Below, piece after piece: positions 18,069 through 27,354 of a stretch of 64,000 bases of DNA. Each line of letters opens with the position of its first letter. Position 1 is the stretch's first letter. The position numbers were made by a program, and so were the translations under genes. The notes under the pieces are model-generated. The model was given only the letters and a program-made list of their open reading frames with translations, did no database searches and was not told the DNA's origin. The stretch comes from Enterocloster bolteae (GTDB lineage: Bacteria; Bacillota; Clostridia; Lachnospirales; Lachnospiraceae), in NCBI RefSeq assembly GCF_002234575.2, contig NZ_CP022464.2:6014001-6078000 (forward strand). The letters run 5' to 3'.

Positions 18069-19559
18069 CTATAATCCTCCCTGCATCGCATATTTTAATA
18101 TGGTTTCCTGCGTCAAATCCGGACTGTTGTCCAATATAGCCTCCAGGACGCCTTCCCTCATAACCGCAACCCGGTCGCACATCTTAAGTACTTCCACAAG
18201 ATCGGAGGATATCATTATGATAGAGGCCCCCTGATTGACCAGGTCATACATAATATTGTATATTTCGTCACGCGCCCCTACATCAATTCCCCTTGTGGGT
18301 TCGTCAAATATATATACATCCGCATTGGAATACAGCCACTTTGCAATAACCACCTTCTGCTGGTTTCCTCCGGACAGGTTCTTGGCTTCCGTAAGATGTG
18401 TATGGGTTTTAATCCGCAGGCTTTTGATGTAATCCTTTGCGCGATCCGCCATCTCCTTTTTGCGGATAAACGGTTTGGCAAGCTGTTTTAAGTTAGGCAA
18501 CGCTATATTATCCATGACAGAGTGCATGAGCACAAGTCCCTCGTCCTTCCTGTCCTCGCTCAGATAGACGATTCCCTTTTCAATATTCCTGGACAGGCTG
18601 TTGGACAATGTTTCACCCTTATACGTAACAGTTCCCCCATCTTTTCTGTAAGCGCCTATCATGCATTTTGCCACTTCTGTCCTGCCCGCTCCCACTAATC
18701 CGGCAAATCCCAGTATTTCGCCCTTGTGCAGCTCAAATGATATGTCCTTTAAAAACTCCTTGTATCTCAGCTTCTCAACCTTTAATACAACCTGATTCAT
18801 GTCAACTGCTTCATTGGCAATCTTTTCAAAGCTGACTGTGCGTCCCACCATCATCTTTGTCAGCTGGTCCTCTGTGGTTTCGGATAATTTTACGGTTCCT
18901 ATATACTCACCGTCACGCATGACCGTGCACCTGTCTCCAATCTCGAACAACTCGCTCATGCGGTGGGAAATGTATACAATTCCGATTTTTTCTTTTTGAA
19001 GTTCACGGATAATTCCAAAAAGCATGTTTGTCTCTTTATCCGTAATGGCCGCTGTGGGTTCATCCAGAACCAGGACCTTTACATGATTGGATATGGCCTT
19101 GGCTATCTCAACCAGCTGTTTCTGGGCCACACTCAGCTCACGGACCAGTGTCTTGGGACTTACCTCCAGACCGACCCGCTTCATGTACCCCTCTGCCTCT
19201 TTTATGGCACGCTTATGGTCCACAAGAAGCCCCTGGCCGTATTCCTTTCCAATGAATATATTTTCATATACAGGCAAATCCGGTACAAGATTAAATTCCT
19301 GGTAAATCACGCTGATACCGGCGTCCAAAGCCTCCTTCGGCGTCATAGGCGCCAGCTCCCTGCCGTCAAGCTGTATGTCCCCGCCTTCCCGTCCGTATGC
19401 ACCGGACAGAATTTTAATTAACGTGGATTTACCCGCTCCATTTTCTCCCAAAAGAACGTGAACCTCACCGGGAAGCACCTCAAGCTGCGCATTTTTCAGT
19501 ACAGGAACACCAAAAAAACTTTTGTTAATCCCGCACATCCTCAATATACATCCGTCCAT
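18069..19559 (-). CDS. Sugar ABC transporter ATP-binding protein (RbsA-like, two ABC domains)
   Basis: 496 residues with two fused nucleotide-binding domains. First domain: Walker A GENGAGKST at about residue 37, a degenerate signature LSVAQKQ, Walker B VLVLDEPTAAI. Second domain: degenerate Walker A GLVGAGRTE, signature LSGGNQQK, Walker B VYIFDEPTRGIDVGA. This asymmetry, with one proper site, is normal for the RbsA/MglA group. It powers uptake through the permease gene that starts 2 bases after its stop. AAGGGGG lies before the ATG and the kinase gene ends 12 bases upstream. Confidence 0.95.
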   Translation of the reverse strand: MDGCILRMCGINKSFFGVPVLKNAQLEVLPGEVHVLLGENGAGKSTLIKILSGAYGREGGDIQLDGRELAPMTPKEALDAGISVIYQEFNLVPDLPVYENIFIGKEYGQGLLVDHKRAIKEAEGYMKRVGLEVSPKTLVRELSVAQKQLVEIAKAISNHVKVLVLDEPTAAITDKETNMLFGIIRELQKEKIGIVYISHRMSELFEIGDRCTVMRDGEYIGTVKLSETTEDQLTKMMVGRTVSFEKIANEAVDMNQVVLKVEKLRYKEFLKDISFELHKGEILGFAGLVGAGRTEVAKCMIGAYRKDGGTVTYKGETLSNSLSRNIEKGIVYLSEDRKDEGLVLMHSVMDNIALPNLKQLAKPFIRKKEMADRAKDYIKSLRIKTHTHLTEAKNLSGGNQQKVVIAKWLYSNADVYIFDEPTRGIDVGARDEIYNIMYDLVNQGASIIMISSDLVEVLKMCDRVAVMREGVLEAILDNSPDLTQETILKYAMQGGL

Positions 19560-19571
19560 GGACAGGCCCCC

Positions 19572-21038
19572 TTACCCTTCTAGTTTTTGATACCGTTTCA
19601 ATGCCTCGCCGGAATCTTTGCCACAGCAATAAGCCGCACTCTCAATGCCTGTTCCCAATAGGCGCCTGATTTCCCCCACTGTCATCTCAGGCTTAAAGTA
19701 CTTAAGCTGTGCGCCCAGATTTCCCAGGGACGTACTCTCCTTGCCCCCTGTCACTACCTTCTTGCCTGTTGCATCTGCTGTCATCTGACACAGCCTCACA
19801 TTCCGCGAGCCGCCGCCTACCATATAGACAGTGTCTTTTTTCTTTCCGCTGATTTCCTCCAGACCCTGTATCACCGAGGCAAAGCTCAGCGCCATGGAGT
19901 TTTGAAAGCTGCATATGATTGTACCCCAGTCTTTTTCTCCGGAAGCCTGACCGGTCTTAACAAGATAATTCCATATCTCATCAGACATATGTACGGGATT
20001 GAAAAATCTGGAATCGTTGACAGGAAACAGCGGAGCCGCCCCCTCATGGCAGTCTCCAAGGCTGTTAAGCTCCTCCCAGCCTATGGCCCCATGTTCCCCT
20101 TCATATTCCTCCTTAATGCGTTGGATAATGAACATACCCGCACTGTTCCGCAGCAGGGTGATATTATCAAATGCCCCTATCTCGTTGGTCAGGCATCTTT
20201 TTCTCACCTCTTCGTTCACGATTGGTTCCTCTAACTCCATGCCGATAAGCGCCCAGGTCCCTGTGCTGACAAACAAAAATTCTTCCTCCTCTGCCGGAAT
20301 GGCCAGGACCGCGGCAGCCGTATCATGGGACGGCACACAAATAACCGGTACATCATACGATATGCCCAGAATTTCCTTTACATTGGAGTGAAGCGTGCCA
20401 ATGGCAGTACCGTGTCTCCCAATAGGCGCAAACAGGCCGGATGGTATTTCCATTGTTTTCAATGCTTCTTCACTGAGTTCCCTTTTTCTGGCATCCATCA
20501 GCTGGGTCGTTGACAATTCGCTGGGCTCATTCACCATACAGCCTGTAAAGAGATAGTTTAAGATATCCGGAATCATGAGAAGCTTATGTCCATGGGAAAA
20601 CATGGACTGCATTTTTTCCATCATTCCCTTAATCATATTAACCGAATTAATTTTATCGCAAAGGATACCCGTCTGCCTGAACAGATATGTTCTCTGCTCA
20701 TCTGACATCTGTTCCAGAACCTCTGCCCCTATGCTGTTCCTGTATGACAATGGATTCTGAATCATAAGTCCCTGATTGTCAAACAGCGCAAAATCCACGC
20801 CCCATGTACAGATCCCGATTGAATGGATGGTTCCGGCCCGCTTTACCGCCTCTTTCAATCCCTCTAACAGTTTTTGGTAAATCATCAGTATATCCCAGTA
20901 AAAATACTGATGTACCCTGACCATGTAATTTGGTATCTGGGAAATGACCTCCGTGGTTATCTGTTCTCCGTCATACACCCCCAGAATAACCCTGCATGAT
21001 GAATTACCGCAGTCAAACGCTACCATATTCCGCTTCAT
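19572..21038 (-). CDS. FGGY family carbohydrate kinase (rhamnulokinase-like)
   Basis: 488 residues from ATG 21038 (a GTG two codons earlier is also possible). N-terminal AFDCGNSSCRVILG is the phosphate-1 loop, ICTWGVDFALFD holds the catalytic Asp of the RhaB/FucK region, and STGTWALIG and VGGGSRNVRLCQMTADATGKKV are adenosine/phosphate-2 motifs of the ATPase fold. Rhamnulokinases phosphorylate L-rhamnulose or L-fuculose at C1. Here no sugar isomerase gene (rhaA or fucI) is present in the operon; a glycyl radical enzyme occupies the upstream place instead, so the kinase may act on an uncommon ketose or deoxy sugar. Confidence 0.85.
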   Translation of the reverse strand: MKRNMVAFDCGNSSCRVILGVYDGEQITTEVISQIPNYMVRVHQYFYWDILMIYQKLLEGLKEAVKRAGTIHSIGICTWGVDFALFDNQGLMIQNPLSYRNSIGAEVLEQMSDEQRTYLFRQTGILCDKINSVNMIKGMMEKMQSMFSHGHKLLMIPDILNYLFTGCMVNEPSELSTTQLMDARKRELSEEALKTMEIPSGLFAPIGRHGTAIGTLHSNVKEILGISYDVPVICVPSHDTAAAVLAIPAEEEEFLFVSTGTWALIGMELEEPIVNEEVRKRCLTNEIGAFDNITLLRNSAGMFIIQRIKEEYEGEHGAIGWEELNSLGDCHEGAAPLFPVNDSRFFNPVHMSDEIWNYLVKTGQASGEKDWGTIICSFQNSMALSFASVIQGLEEISGKKKDTVYMVGGGSRNVRLCQMTADATGKKVVTGGKESTSLGNLGAQLKYFKPEMTVGEIRRLLGTGIESAAYCCGKDSGEALKRYQKLEG

Positions 21039-21057
21039 CAACACCCCTGCCCCTCTC

Positions 21058-21966
21058 TTATTGAATTTTTATTTTCAGACCGTATTTTTCTGCCCGCTGT
21101 ACCAGGAATAACAAGTCTGCTTTCTTAAGGGACGGCATATTCCCCATCTCATATGCACGTCCTAACCCCTGATACTTCGGCAGCCCCAGCCTGTGATAGG
21201 GTAGAAATACAATCTCAGAGATATGATCCAAACTCTTTATGTACTCAAAAAAACCATTGATGGACGCCTCATCATCATTGCATCCCGGAATATAAGGATA
21301 TCTGACCGACAGTTCCCCGCTGTAATGACCGCACAGCCATTCCAGATTGCTGAGTATCAAGGTATTGTCCACGCCCGTAAGCTCCTTATGCTTATCAGGA
21401 TCGATCTGTTTGAAGTCATAATATATAGAGTCAACATGCCCGTTTATGTCTTCCAATGCCTTTTGGGGGACATGCCCGCATGTTTCAACCAGGGTATTAT
21501 AACCTCTCCGGTGCATCTGCTCTCCGACAGCTCCTATGATTTCACTGTAATACAGCGGTTCTCCTCCGCTGAACGTAACGCCGCCGCCGGACATCCCATA
21601 ATATTGACGGTCCTTCAGTATCTCAGTCAGAAGCTCTTCCTCGTTGTATTTTCTCCCCATCATCTCCCTGGCGTCCGCATAACACTCCCTGATGCACACA
21701 CCGCATTGCCTGCACTTGCTCTGGTCCGTAATAAAGCCATAACCTTCCATGTAGCTTATGGCTTTTTCCGGACACAGAACGCTGCATCTTGCACAGTTGA
21801 TGCAGACATTTGTCTTAACCAGAACCTCGGTCCCCGCTCTCTGGGATTCGGGGTTTGCACACCATCTGCAACGCAGGGAACAGCCCTTTAAAAATATAAC
21901 GGTGCGGATACCGCGGCCATCCTCTGTTGCGAACCGTTCTATATTAAATACATTGCAAACCCCCAT
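21058..21966 (-). CDS. Glycyl radical enzyme activase (radical SAM, 4Fe-4S insert)
   Basis: 302 residues. CSLRCRWC at about residues 29-36 is the CxxxCxxC radical SAM motif. An insert with two ferredoxin-like clusters follows (CINCARCSVLCP and CRQCGVCIREC, about residues 54-95), as in activases of non-PFL glycyl radical enzymes; GVTFSGGEPL follows. It uses S-adenosylmethionine to make the glycyl radical on the partner enzyme, coded 59 bases upstream. The pflA gene at 44389 lacks this insert, so the two activases in the window belong to different partner classes. Confidence 0.93.
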   Translation of the reverse strand: MGVCNVFNIERFATEDGRGIRTVIFLKGCSLRCRWCANPESQRAGTEVLVKTNVCINCARCSVLCPEKAISYMEGYGFITDQSKCRQCGVCIRECYADAREMMGRKYNEEELLTEILKDRQYYGMSGGGVTFSGGEPLYYSEIIGAVGEQMHRRGYNTLVETCGHVPQKALEDINGHVDSIYYDFKQIDPDKHKELTGVDNTLILSNLEWLCGHYSGELSVRYPYIPGCNDDEASINGFFEYIKSLDHISEIVFLPYHRLGLPKYQGLGRAYEMGNMPSLKKADLLFLVQRAEKYGLKIKIQ

Positions 21967-22025
21967 GTCTGTGATTCCCCCTGTTCGTCATCCGCCGGCT
22001 CATACACCGCATTGCGGTACTTTAG

Positions 22026-24437
22026 CTATAATTCCAGCTCCGCCCTGTTTATTACATCCATCTGGCACTCCGGGGACAGCGATGTAAACAGTGCACTATA
22101 ACCCGAAACTCTGACCATCAAATCCTTATATTCATCCGGATGCTCCATTGCCTTCTTGAACACCTTGTTATCCACCACATTAAACTGGATCTGCTGTCCG
22201 TAGTTTTCAAACAGCACCTTAATCATGGCAATTACCTTCTCTTTATTCTCATCCGTATCCAGCGCTCCTTTGGACAGGCGCATGTTGAATATCGCCCCTT
22301 TCTGGAACCATATGCTGGGCAGTTTCATGACTGAATTGCAGGCGGCCGTGGCGCCTTTTTTCTCCGAGCCATTGGCAGGGGAAATTCCATTATTCACCGG
22401 CTGTCCGGCCTTGCGTCCGTCCGGCGTGGCTCCAATGCTCTTCCCAAAAGCAATGTTACCTGTCACAGGACTCTGGCTGTAGGAGTAACAGCAGGGCACC
22501 GGCCCTTTTCCATACTTGGAACTTCTGTATTTATACCTGTAGCTGGAGCCAATATAGTCCTCCAGTTCAACTACCCACTTGTCAGCTCTCTCGTCATCAT
22601 TTCCAAACTTAGGTGCCTTGTTTAACAGTATGGCCCTGATTTCCGGTCCGGCAGGCACTGTCTCCATATCCTCATAATTGGTGCTCATGGCATGAAGCAC
22701 CTGCTCCATGGTCAGAAGCTTCTGATTAAATACAATTTCGTCCAATGCTGCCAGGGAATCCCCTGCGCTGATGGTACCCGCAGTAGGCCCGCCGTCTGCT
22801 GAGTACACGGAACCGCCCTCTACAAGGTCCATGGCCCTCTCTATACAGTCATATACCAGGGATGAACGGAATGCGTTGATGTCCTGCTGTATATGAATTT
22901 CATCATTGATATGTTCCGTTTCCACCTGCAGTCCCATAAAATAATCCAGGGTCTGTTTATATAATTCCATCAGCTCCCTTACACTGCCGCAGTCCTCTGC
23001 ACGTTTCTCCAAATCCACAAAATGGTATCCGGTCTTAGGATCCGTGCCGCCGTGGAGAGTGATTTCAAGTACCTTTTCCACATTCAGCCATGGGCCTTTG
23101 GCCGCAAAATCCCATTTTCCAGGAATGGATGCCTCGATACATCCGTCCGGAACCCAGTCCACCCGGTCTTCCTCGGCAATTCCCATATTCTTAAGCGTCC
23201 TGATAAATGCCTTATCATTGTAAAATGCCGGCTGCCCGCCCTGATGCCTTTGCGCAGCCTTTAACGCCTTCATCATGAACCCATCACTGGTTCCCTCGAA
23301 CCACTTAATGGATACGGACGGGGTAAAGAGTCTGACATTTTCACATGCTTCCACACACAGATGGGAAACTTCATTGGTTGCATCCTTCCCATCCACTGTC
23401 TGGCCCGCAATGGCAAGATTAATGAACATCTGGTATCCCAGGAAAAATTCTGTATCCGGCCAGCTCCTGAGCTTATTAAGTTCATTGCATTTGATGAAGA
23501 AGCACTCGACTATCTCCAGGGCCTCTTCTCTTGTGATTCTGCCTTCCTCCAAATCCCTCTTATAATAAGGATTCACATACTGGTCAAAACGCCCCAGTGA
23601 GATAGCATGCCCATTGGATTCCAGATGGACTGCCAGCAGAATCATGTAGATGGACTGAACCGCCTCATGGAAGGTCCTGGCCGGATTCAGCGGAACATTC
23701 CTGCATATGTCCTCCAGCTTAAGAAGTTCCCTTCTGCGTGTCTCATCCTTTTCCTGCTCTGCCTGCTCTTTGCAGCAGTCAGCAATACGGCCCGAAAACA
23801 TCACCACGGCCTGATTGCCCTGAAGGGCCGCTTCAAGAAACCATCTTTTTCGTGTATTGCCCGGTTCTCTGGGGTCCAGCCTCTTAAGCTTATTCTCTAT
23901 CCGTCTCATGACATCGGATAAGCCTTTATCTACCACGCCTTTATAATCTACAATTACATTGCCCAGGCCCGCTGCAGACACCCATGTATCATCTATCACA
24001 TTGGCATCCCAGGCCTGGTTGATTTTCTCGGGAAGGGTCTTTCTCAGATTTTCATATAAGGACTTTCCCTTCCAGTAATCCACACATTCTAATATTTTGT
24101 CTTTATCTTCCTGGGTATAGTAAAATTTATCACCCGGTCTTTTATCCGGGAAAAAAGGTGTACCATTTAACTCCGCTTCCAGCCAGTCTGTGGAGTACTC
24201 CGGATAGATCGGGGAGGCTTTAGGCCACTGTGCCTGGTTTCCCACAATCAGCTCATCTGCATTCACATAGACCGTCATACGGCTCAGCACATCATAAAAT
24301 GCCTGGGACCGCCTCAAAGCATTTGGTTTTCCCTCTGTCTCCTTCATGGACTCCGTAAAATAGATACACCGCTCCGGACAAATACGCGGGTCTGTATCAA
24401 ATAACCGTTTTCTCAACCTTTCCGTTCTTGTATTCAT
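22026..24437 (-). CDS. Glycyl radical enzyme of the PflD/dehydratase group, substrate unknown
   Basis: 803 residues. The active-site Cys and Glu are seen in DGCIEASIPGKWD (Cys433, Glu435) and the radical site in VRVSGYSALF (Gly779). The GCxE pattern separates it from pyruvate formate-lyase, which has two adjacent Cys, and puts it with eliminases such as glycerol, propanediol and hydroxyproline dehydratases and the PflD/YbiW group. The longer GCIE-IPGKW pattern recalls sugar-phosphate acting members, but I cannot align it here. Neighbours are an activase, FGGY kinase, sugar importer and class II aldolase, so the substrate is probably a sugar, polyol or anhydro-sugar, or its phosphate. GAGGGGTGG precedes the ATG; a LacI-type operator lies 28 bases upstream. 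Confidence 0.88.
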   Translation of the reverse strand: MNTRTERLRKRLFDTDPRICPERCIYFTESMKETEGKPNALRRSQAFYDVLSRMTVYVNADELIVGNQAQWPKASPIYPEYSTDWLEAELNGTPFFPDKRPGDKFYYTQEDKDKILECVDYWKGKSLYENLRKTLPEKINQAWDANVIDDTWVSAAGLGNVIVDYKGVVDKGLSDVMRRIENKLKRLDPREPGNTRKRWFLEAALQGNQAVVMFSGRIADCCKEQAEQEKDETRRRELLKLEDICRNVPLNPARTFHEAVQSIYMILLAVHLESNGHAISLGRFDQYVNPYYKRDLEEGRITREEALEIVECFFIKCNELNKLRSWPDTEFFLGYQMFINLAIAGQTVDGKDATNEVSHLCVEACENVRLFTPSVSIKWFEGTSDGFMMKALKAAQRHQGGQPAFYNDKAFIRTLKNMGIAEEDRVDWVPDGCIEASIPGKWDFAAKGPWLNVEKVLEITLHGGTDPKTGYHFVDLEKRAEDCGSVRELMELYKQTLDYFMGLQVETEHINDEIHIQQDINAFRSSLVYDCIERAMDLVEGGSVYSADGGPTAGTISAGDSLAALDEIVFNQKLLTMEQVLHAMSTNYEDMETVPAGPEIRAILLNKAPKFGNDDERADKWVVELEDYIGSSYRYKYRSSKYGKGPVPCCYSYSQSPVTGNIAFGKSIGATPDGRKAGQPVNNGISPANGSEKKGATAACNSVMKLPSIWFQKGAIFNMRLSKGALDTDENKEKVIAMIKVLFENYGQQIQFNVVDNKVFKKAMEHPDEYKDLMVRVSGYSALFTSLSPECQMDVINRAELEL

Positions 24438-24464
24438 GTTCCACCCCTCACATTCACTTCGTGT

Positions 24465-24513
24465 ATGTAACTTGTTACATTTTCAATATAGCACTTTATC
24501 TCATTCTTGTCAA
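24465..24513 (-). promoter_or_regulatory. Promoter and operator of the glycyl radical operon
   Basis: Minus strand: TTGACA (24508-24513), 17-base spacer, TATATT (24485-24490). Immediately downstream, over the expected transcription start, is the perfect 16-base dyad ATGTAACTTGTTACAT (24465-24480). This is the form of a LacI-family operator and its place would block initiation. Confidence 0.75.
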
Positions 24514-24641
24514 TAATATATTTGTGCATTTTTCATATTAATTCATTGTTTTTTCTCTTTTTTAGCGATTTTTCCTTGTCCATCCATGCTGCACACTACA
24601 ATCGTTTGATGCGCAAAGTAAAACTGTTACATTTTTACGTA

Positions 24642-24719
24642 TTTACATTTAATTTTATTTAAACTATAATATGATATGGTCGGATGAAACTTATTTTTTC
24701 TTTTCATGAAACAAGTTTC
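24642..24719 (+). promoter_or_regulatory. Promoter and operator of the lacI-type regulator gene
   Basis: TTTACA (24642-24647), 16-base spacer, TATAAT (24664-24669). The dyad TGAAACAAGTTTCA (24706-24719) lies between this promoter and the start codon and shares the TGnAAC-2-GTTnCA form of the operon operator. A half-site TGTTACAT lies upstream at 24625-24632. This suggests that the regulator controls itself and the divergent operon. Confidence 0.65.
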
Positions 24720-24748
24720 ACCCTTTCAGGACCAGGAGGAGAAATCGT

Positions 24749-25777
24749 ATGAACAAGGAAGGGCGTCCGGAAAATAGCGGATACATCGGAATCAGGGATA
24801 TTGCCAAACTGGCGGGAGTCTCTACTGCAACTGTATCCCGGGTTATCAATAATCCAGAAATGACATCTGAAAAGGTCAGAAAGAAAGTACAAAAAGTAAT
24901 TGAGGAATATAACTATATCCCAAACCAGCCTGTCAAGAAAATCTTTTCCAAGACAAGCAATACCATTGCCGTGTTTATATATGACATGGAGAACCCTTTT
25001 TTCATCAGCCTGATTAAAGAACTGAACCAGATATGTCTGGAACACAACTATATGCTCCTTATTTGTGATACAGGAAGCAGCCCGGAGCTTGAAAAGAAGT
25101 ATCTTTACTTCTGCCTGGCTAACCGATGTGCCGGCATCATCCTGACAGAGGGTGTTGATTCCGATATCTTCGAAGCCTGCAAGATTCATATTCCAATTGC
25201 ATTCCTGGACCGAAAAACCCACGGCAAGTTCTCCAGCGTACGTTCTAATAACAGACAGATGATGCAGCCAATTGTGGACTACCTCTACAACCTTGGGCAC
25301 AGAAAAATTGCCTTTGTCGGCTGTAAAACACCCATGGATTCTGTTATTTCCAGACAGAATGGCTACATAGAAACAATGACAGGAAAGGGACTCCCCATTA
25401 TCCAGGAATATATTTACGACAAAAATCCCCAGCTGACTCTTCAGGCCGGAAGCCAGGCTCTTAATTACTTCCTCTCCCTTCCAGCCGCCCCTACGGCAAT
25501 CATCTGCTGTAACGACATCATTGCCTTAGGAGCTTTGAACGCCGCATATTCCCTGGGATTAAAGATTCCCGCAGACATGTCCATTGTGGGATTTGATAAT
25601 GTGATCAGCAATCTCCATCAGCCCCAGATAACCACTGTCCAGCAGAATCTGCGTGAAATATCCCTTGAATTGTTTGAGCTGGTGGTCAACCCGCCGGAAA
25701 ATCCTGTATCCAAAATCATTGAAGCCTCCTTCATAGAAGGAGCCACCTGCAGCAGGATCGAAACAGCCCAGAAATAA
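24749..25777 (+). CDS. LacI family transcriptional regulator
   Basis: 342 residues. Residues 13-60 form the LacI helix-turn-helix and hinge (IRDIAKLAGVSTATVSRVIN). The rest is the periplasmic-binding-protein-like sensor domain (TIAVFIYDMENPFF, GHRKIAFVG, AIICCNDIIALGALNAA, MSIVGFDN). GGAGGAGAAATCGT lies before the ATG. It is divergent from the glycyl radical operon with two similar dyads in the shared 311-base gap, so it most likely represses that operon and is released by the imported sugar or a product. Nothing else is coded in the gap. Confidence 0.92.
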   Translation: MNKEGRPENSGYIGIRDIAKLAGVSTATVSRVINNPEMTSEKVRKKVQKVIEEYNYIPNQPVKKIFSKTSNTIAVFIYDMENPFFISLIKELNQICLEHNYMLLICDTGSSPELEKKYLYFCLANRCAGIILTEGVDSDIFEACKIHIPIAFLDRKTHGKFSSVRSNNRQMMQPIVDYLYNLGHRKIAFVGCKTPMDSVISRQNGYIETMTGKGLPIIQEYIYDKNPQLTLQAGSQALNYFLSLPAAPTAIICCNDIIALGALNAAYSLGLKIPADMSIVGFDNVISNLHQPQITTVQQNLREISLELFELVVNPPENPVSKIIEASFIEGATCSRIETAQK

Positions 25778-25791
25778 AAACTTATGCCGGG

Positions 25792-25841
25792 AAACCATCC
25801 GAAAAAGCAAAGGCTGTACAATGTGCTTTTCCGGATGGTTT
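25792..25841 (+). terminator. Hairpin after the lacI-type gene
   Basis: Inverted repeat AAACCATCCG / CGGATGGTTT extended by AAAAGC / GCTTTT, 15 bases after the stop. The T-run after it is missing (GGGGAAATA follows), so it may be a weak terminator or an RNA-stabilising hairpin. Confidence 0.45.
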
Positions 25842-25912
25842 GGGGAAATATCTCAAAAATATTTCAGAAACATTTTAAACCAACAAATTTAATCCAACAG
25901 ATAAAAAACCTC

Positions 25913-25941
25913 TTGATTTATCAGAGAAAATATGATAGACT
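25913..25941 (+). promoter_or_regulatory. Promoter of tRNA-Gly (GCC)
   Basis: TTGATT (25913-25918), 17-base spacer, TAGACT (25936-25941), 31 bases before the tRNA. Confidence 0.5.
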
Positions 25942-25972
25942 ATACCACGTCAAAGTAATAACATATTTTCAT

Positions 25973-26044
25973 GCGCGAGTGGCTCAGGGGTGGAGCACCA
26001 CCTTGCCAAGGTGGGGGCCGCGGGTTCGAATCCCGTCTCGCGCT
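25973..26044 (+). tRNA. tRNA-Gly (GCC), integration target
   Basis: 72 bases; acceptor GCGCGAG pairs with CTCGCGC, anticodon loop TTGCCAA gives GCC, T-arm GGGTTCGAATCCC. Its 3' end is the left attachment site of the element at 26024-30438; the tRNA remains intact. Confidence 0.97.
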
Positions 26045-26046
26045 TT
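26024..26046. other. attL (tRNA-side attachment site)
   Basis: First copy of the 23-base direct repeat; covers the T-arm and acceptor 3' half of tRNA-Gly plus the bases after it. Confidence 0.85.
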
Positions 26047-26062
26047 CTTGACATGAGGGAAT

Positions 26063-26084
26063 CCTGATTTTATCAGGGTTTTTT
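26063..26084 (+). terminator. Element-borne terminator after tRNA-Gly
   Basis: CCTGAT / ATCAGG stem with a three-base loop, then GTTTTTT. It replaces the original terminator that the insertion moved 4.4 kb away (30451-30488). Confidence 0.75.
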
Positions 26085-26123
26085 CTATTGCCGTATATCA
26101 AATTTGAATACACTTGAATACAA

Positions 26124-27299
26124 TTAGAGTGCTTTTGACATTAAAGCATAGGTTTCTTTCTCGGATAATGGATTGTAAATATAGCCCAAAGTAGTACTTA
26201 AGTTTGAATGTCCCAGCATTTCACGGATAGAATCAAGAGGAACATTCCCAGCACTTAAGCGACTTGCAACAGTTTTCCGTATCTTATGGGACCTCTTAAC
26301 AGGTATCCCTATCTTCTTACAAGCTTTCTCAAGAACATAGTTTATCTGCCTTGAAGTAATACGGGAACCATCACGCATGAAGATAAAATCATCATCAGAG
26401 GAACCAGGAGCCATCTTAAGGCGGATATCATTCAAAATACGGATTGCACCCGGCATAAGCGGGATAATACGGTCAGTGTGTGTTTTAGTATGTTCAACAA
26501 CGGTATAAACATCTTTCCATTTATCACCATCATGCACGGATTCCTTTATTTCCTCACGGCAAACATGCAGATGCTGAATGTCAAGGAAATCACACCATTT
26601 CAAAGCAACAAGTTCCCCCACACGGCAACCGACAAAGAAGTTGAACCTTACAGCAAGGATAGCCATATCATGGGTGCGTGCAAATTCCGCATTCAGATAC
26701 CTAATGAGGGTATCTAACTCATCCGTAAGGAAAGTTTCTGTTTTTCCTGTCTTTTTATTTACCTGCCGGAACTTGACAGTTATCTTAACATCACGCATGA
26801 TATCATCCTGTATATAATGCTTTTCACTTGCATAATAGAACATGCCCGAAAGAATCGTTTTAATATTTTGCCATTCCCTAGAAGATAGATTGTTAGTTTT
26901 CACTAACTGATTGCATTCTTTTTGAAGTTCCAGACGGTCATAAGAAGCGACCTTTTTAGATTTAAGATGGGCAAAATATTTGTTCCAATGCTGCTCATGC
27001 CTACGGATTGTTTTCAGGCTATCAGTGACGGCCTCCTTATAAACAAGCCATTCCTGAAAAAGCTTATCCATGGTCATGGATGAAGTACCATTATGGACAA
27101 AATAGAAGTCATAAAGCTTTTCAAACAGACCGTCTTTATCAGCGGAACAAATCAACCGCCTTGAATCACCATCCTTTACATAAGTCTGACAACGGCGTCT
27201 TTTCCCGGCAAGCTCAGTAATGGCATAAGGATGGACTTCCAAGACCATCTCCATTTTATATTTACGCATATTCTTTAATGCCCTGCCATTTAATACCAT
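26124..27299 (-). CDS. int: Tyrosine-type site-specific integrase
   Basis: About 391 residues from ATG 27299 with GGTGAGGTG upstream (a TTG at 27323 is an alternative). An N-terminal arm-binding/core-binding region is followed by the catalytic domain with the expected residues: Arg in GCRVGELVALKW, Lys in HTKTHTDR, His-x-x-Arg in SHKIRKTVASRL, His in LGHSNLSTT and the Tyr nucleophile in LGYIYNP. It is closest in layout to Tn916/ICEBs1-type integrases. It points toward attL, 80 bases from the tRNA, as usual for tRNA-integrating elements. Confidence 0.93.
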   Translation of the reverse strand: MVLNGRALKNMRKYKMEMVLEVHPYAITELAGKRRRCQTYVKDGDSRRLICSADKDGLFEKLYDFYFVHNGTSSMTMDKLFQEWLVYKEAVTDSLKTIRRHEQHWNKYFAHLKSKKVASYDRLELQKECNQLVKTNNLSSREWQNIKTILSGMFYYASEKHYIQDDIMRDVKITVKFRQVNKKTGKTETFLTDELDTLIRYLNAEFARTHDMAILAVRFNFFVGCRVGELVALKWCDFLDIQHLHVCREEIKESVHDGDKWKDVYTVVEHTKTHTDRIIPLMPGAIRILNDIRLKMAPGSSDDDFIFMRDGSRITSRQINYVLEKACKKIGIPVKRSHKIRKTVASRLSAGNVPLDSIREMLGHSNLSTTLGYIYNPLSEKETYALMSKAL

Positions 27300-27354
27300 A
27301 CCAGAAAAACACCTCACCAGCAACAGAAATATAATATATATAGACGTATATCAA

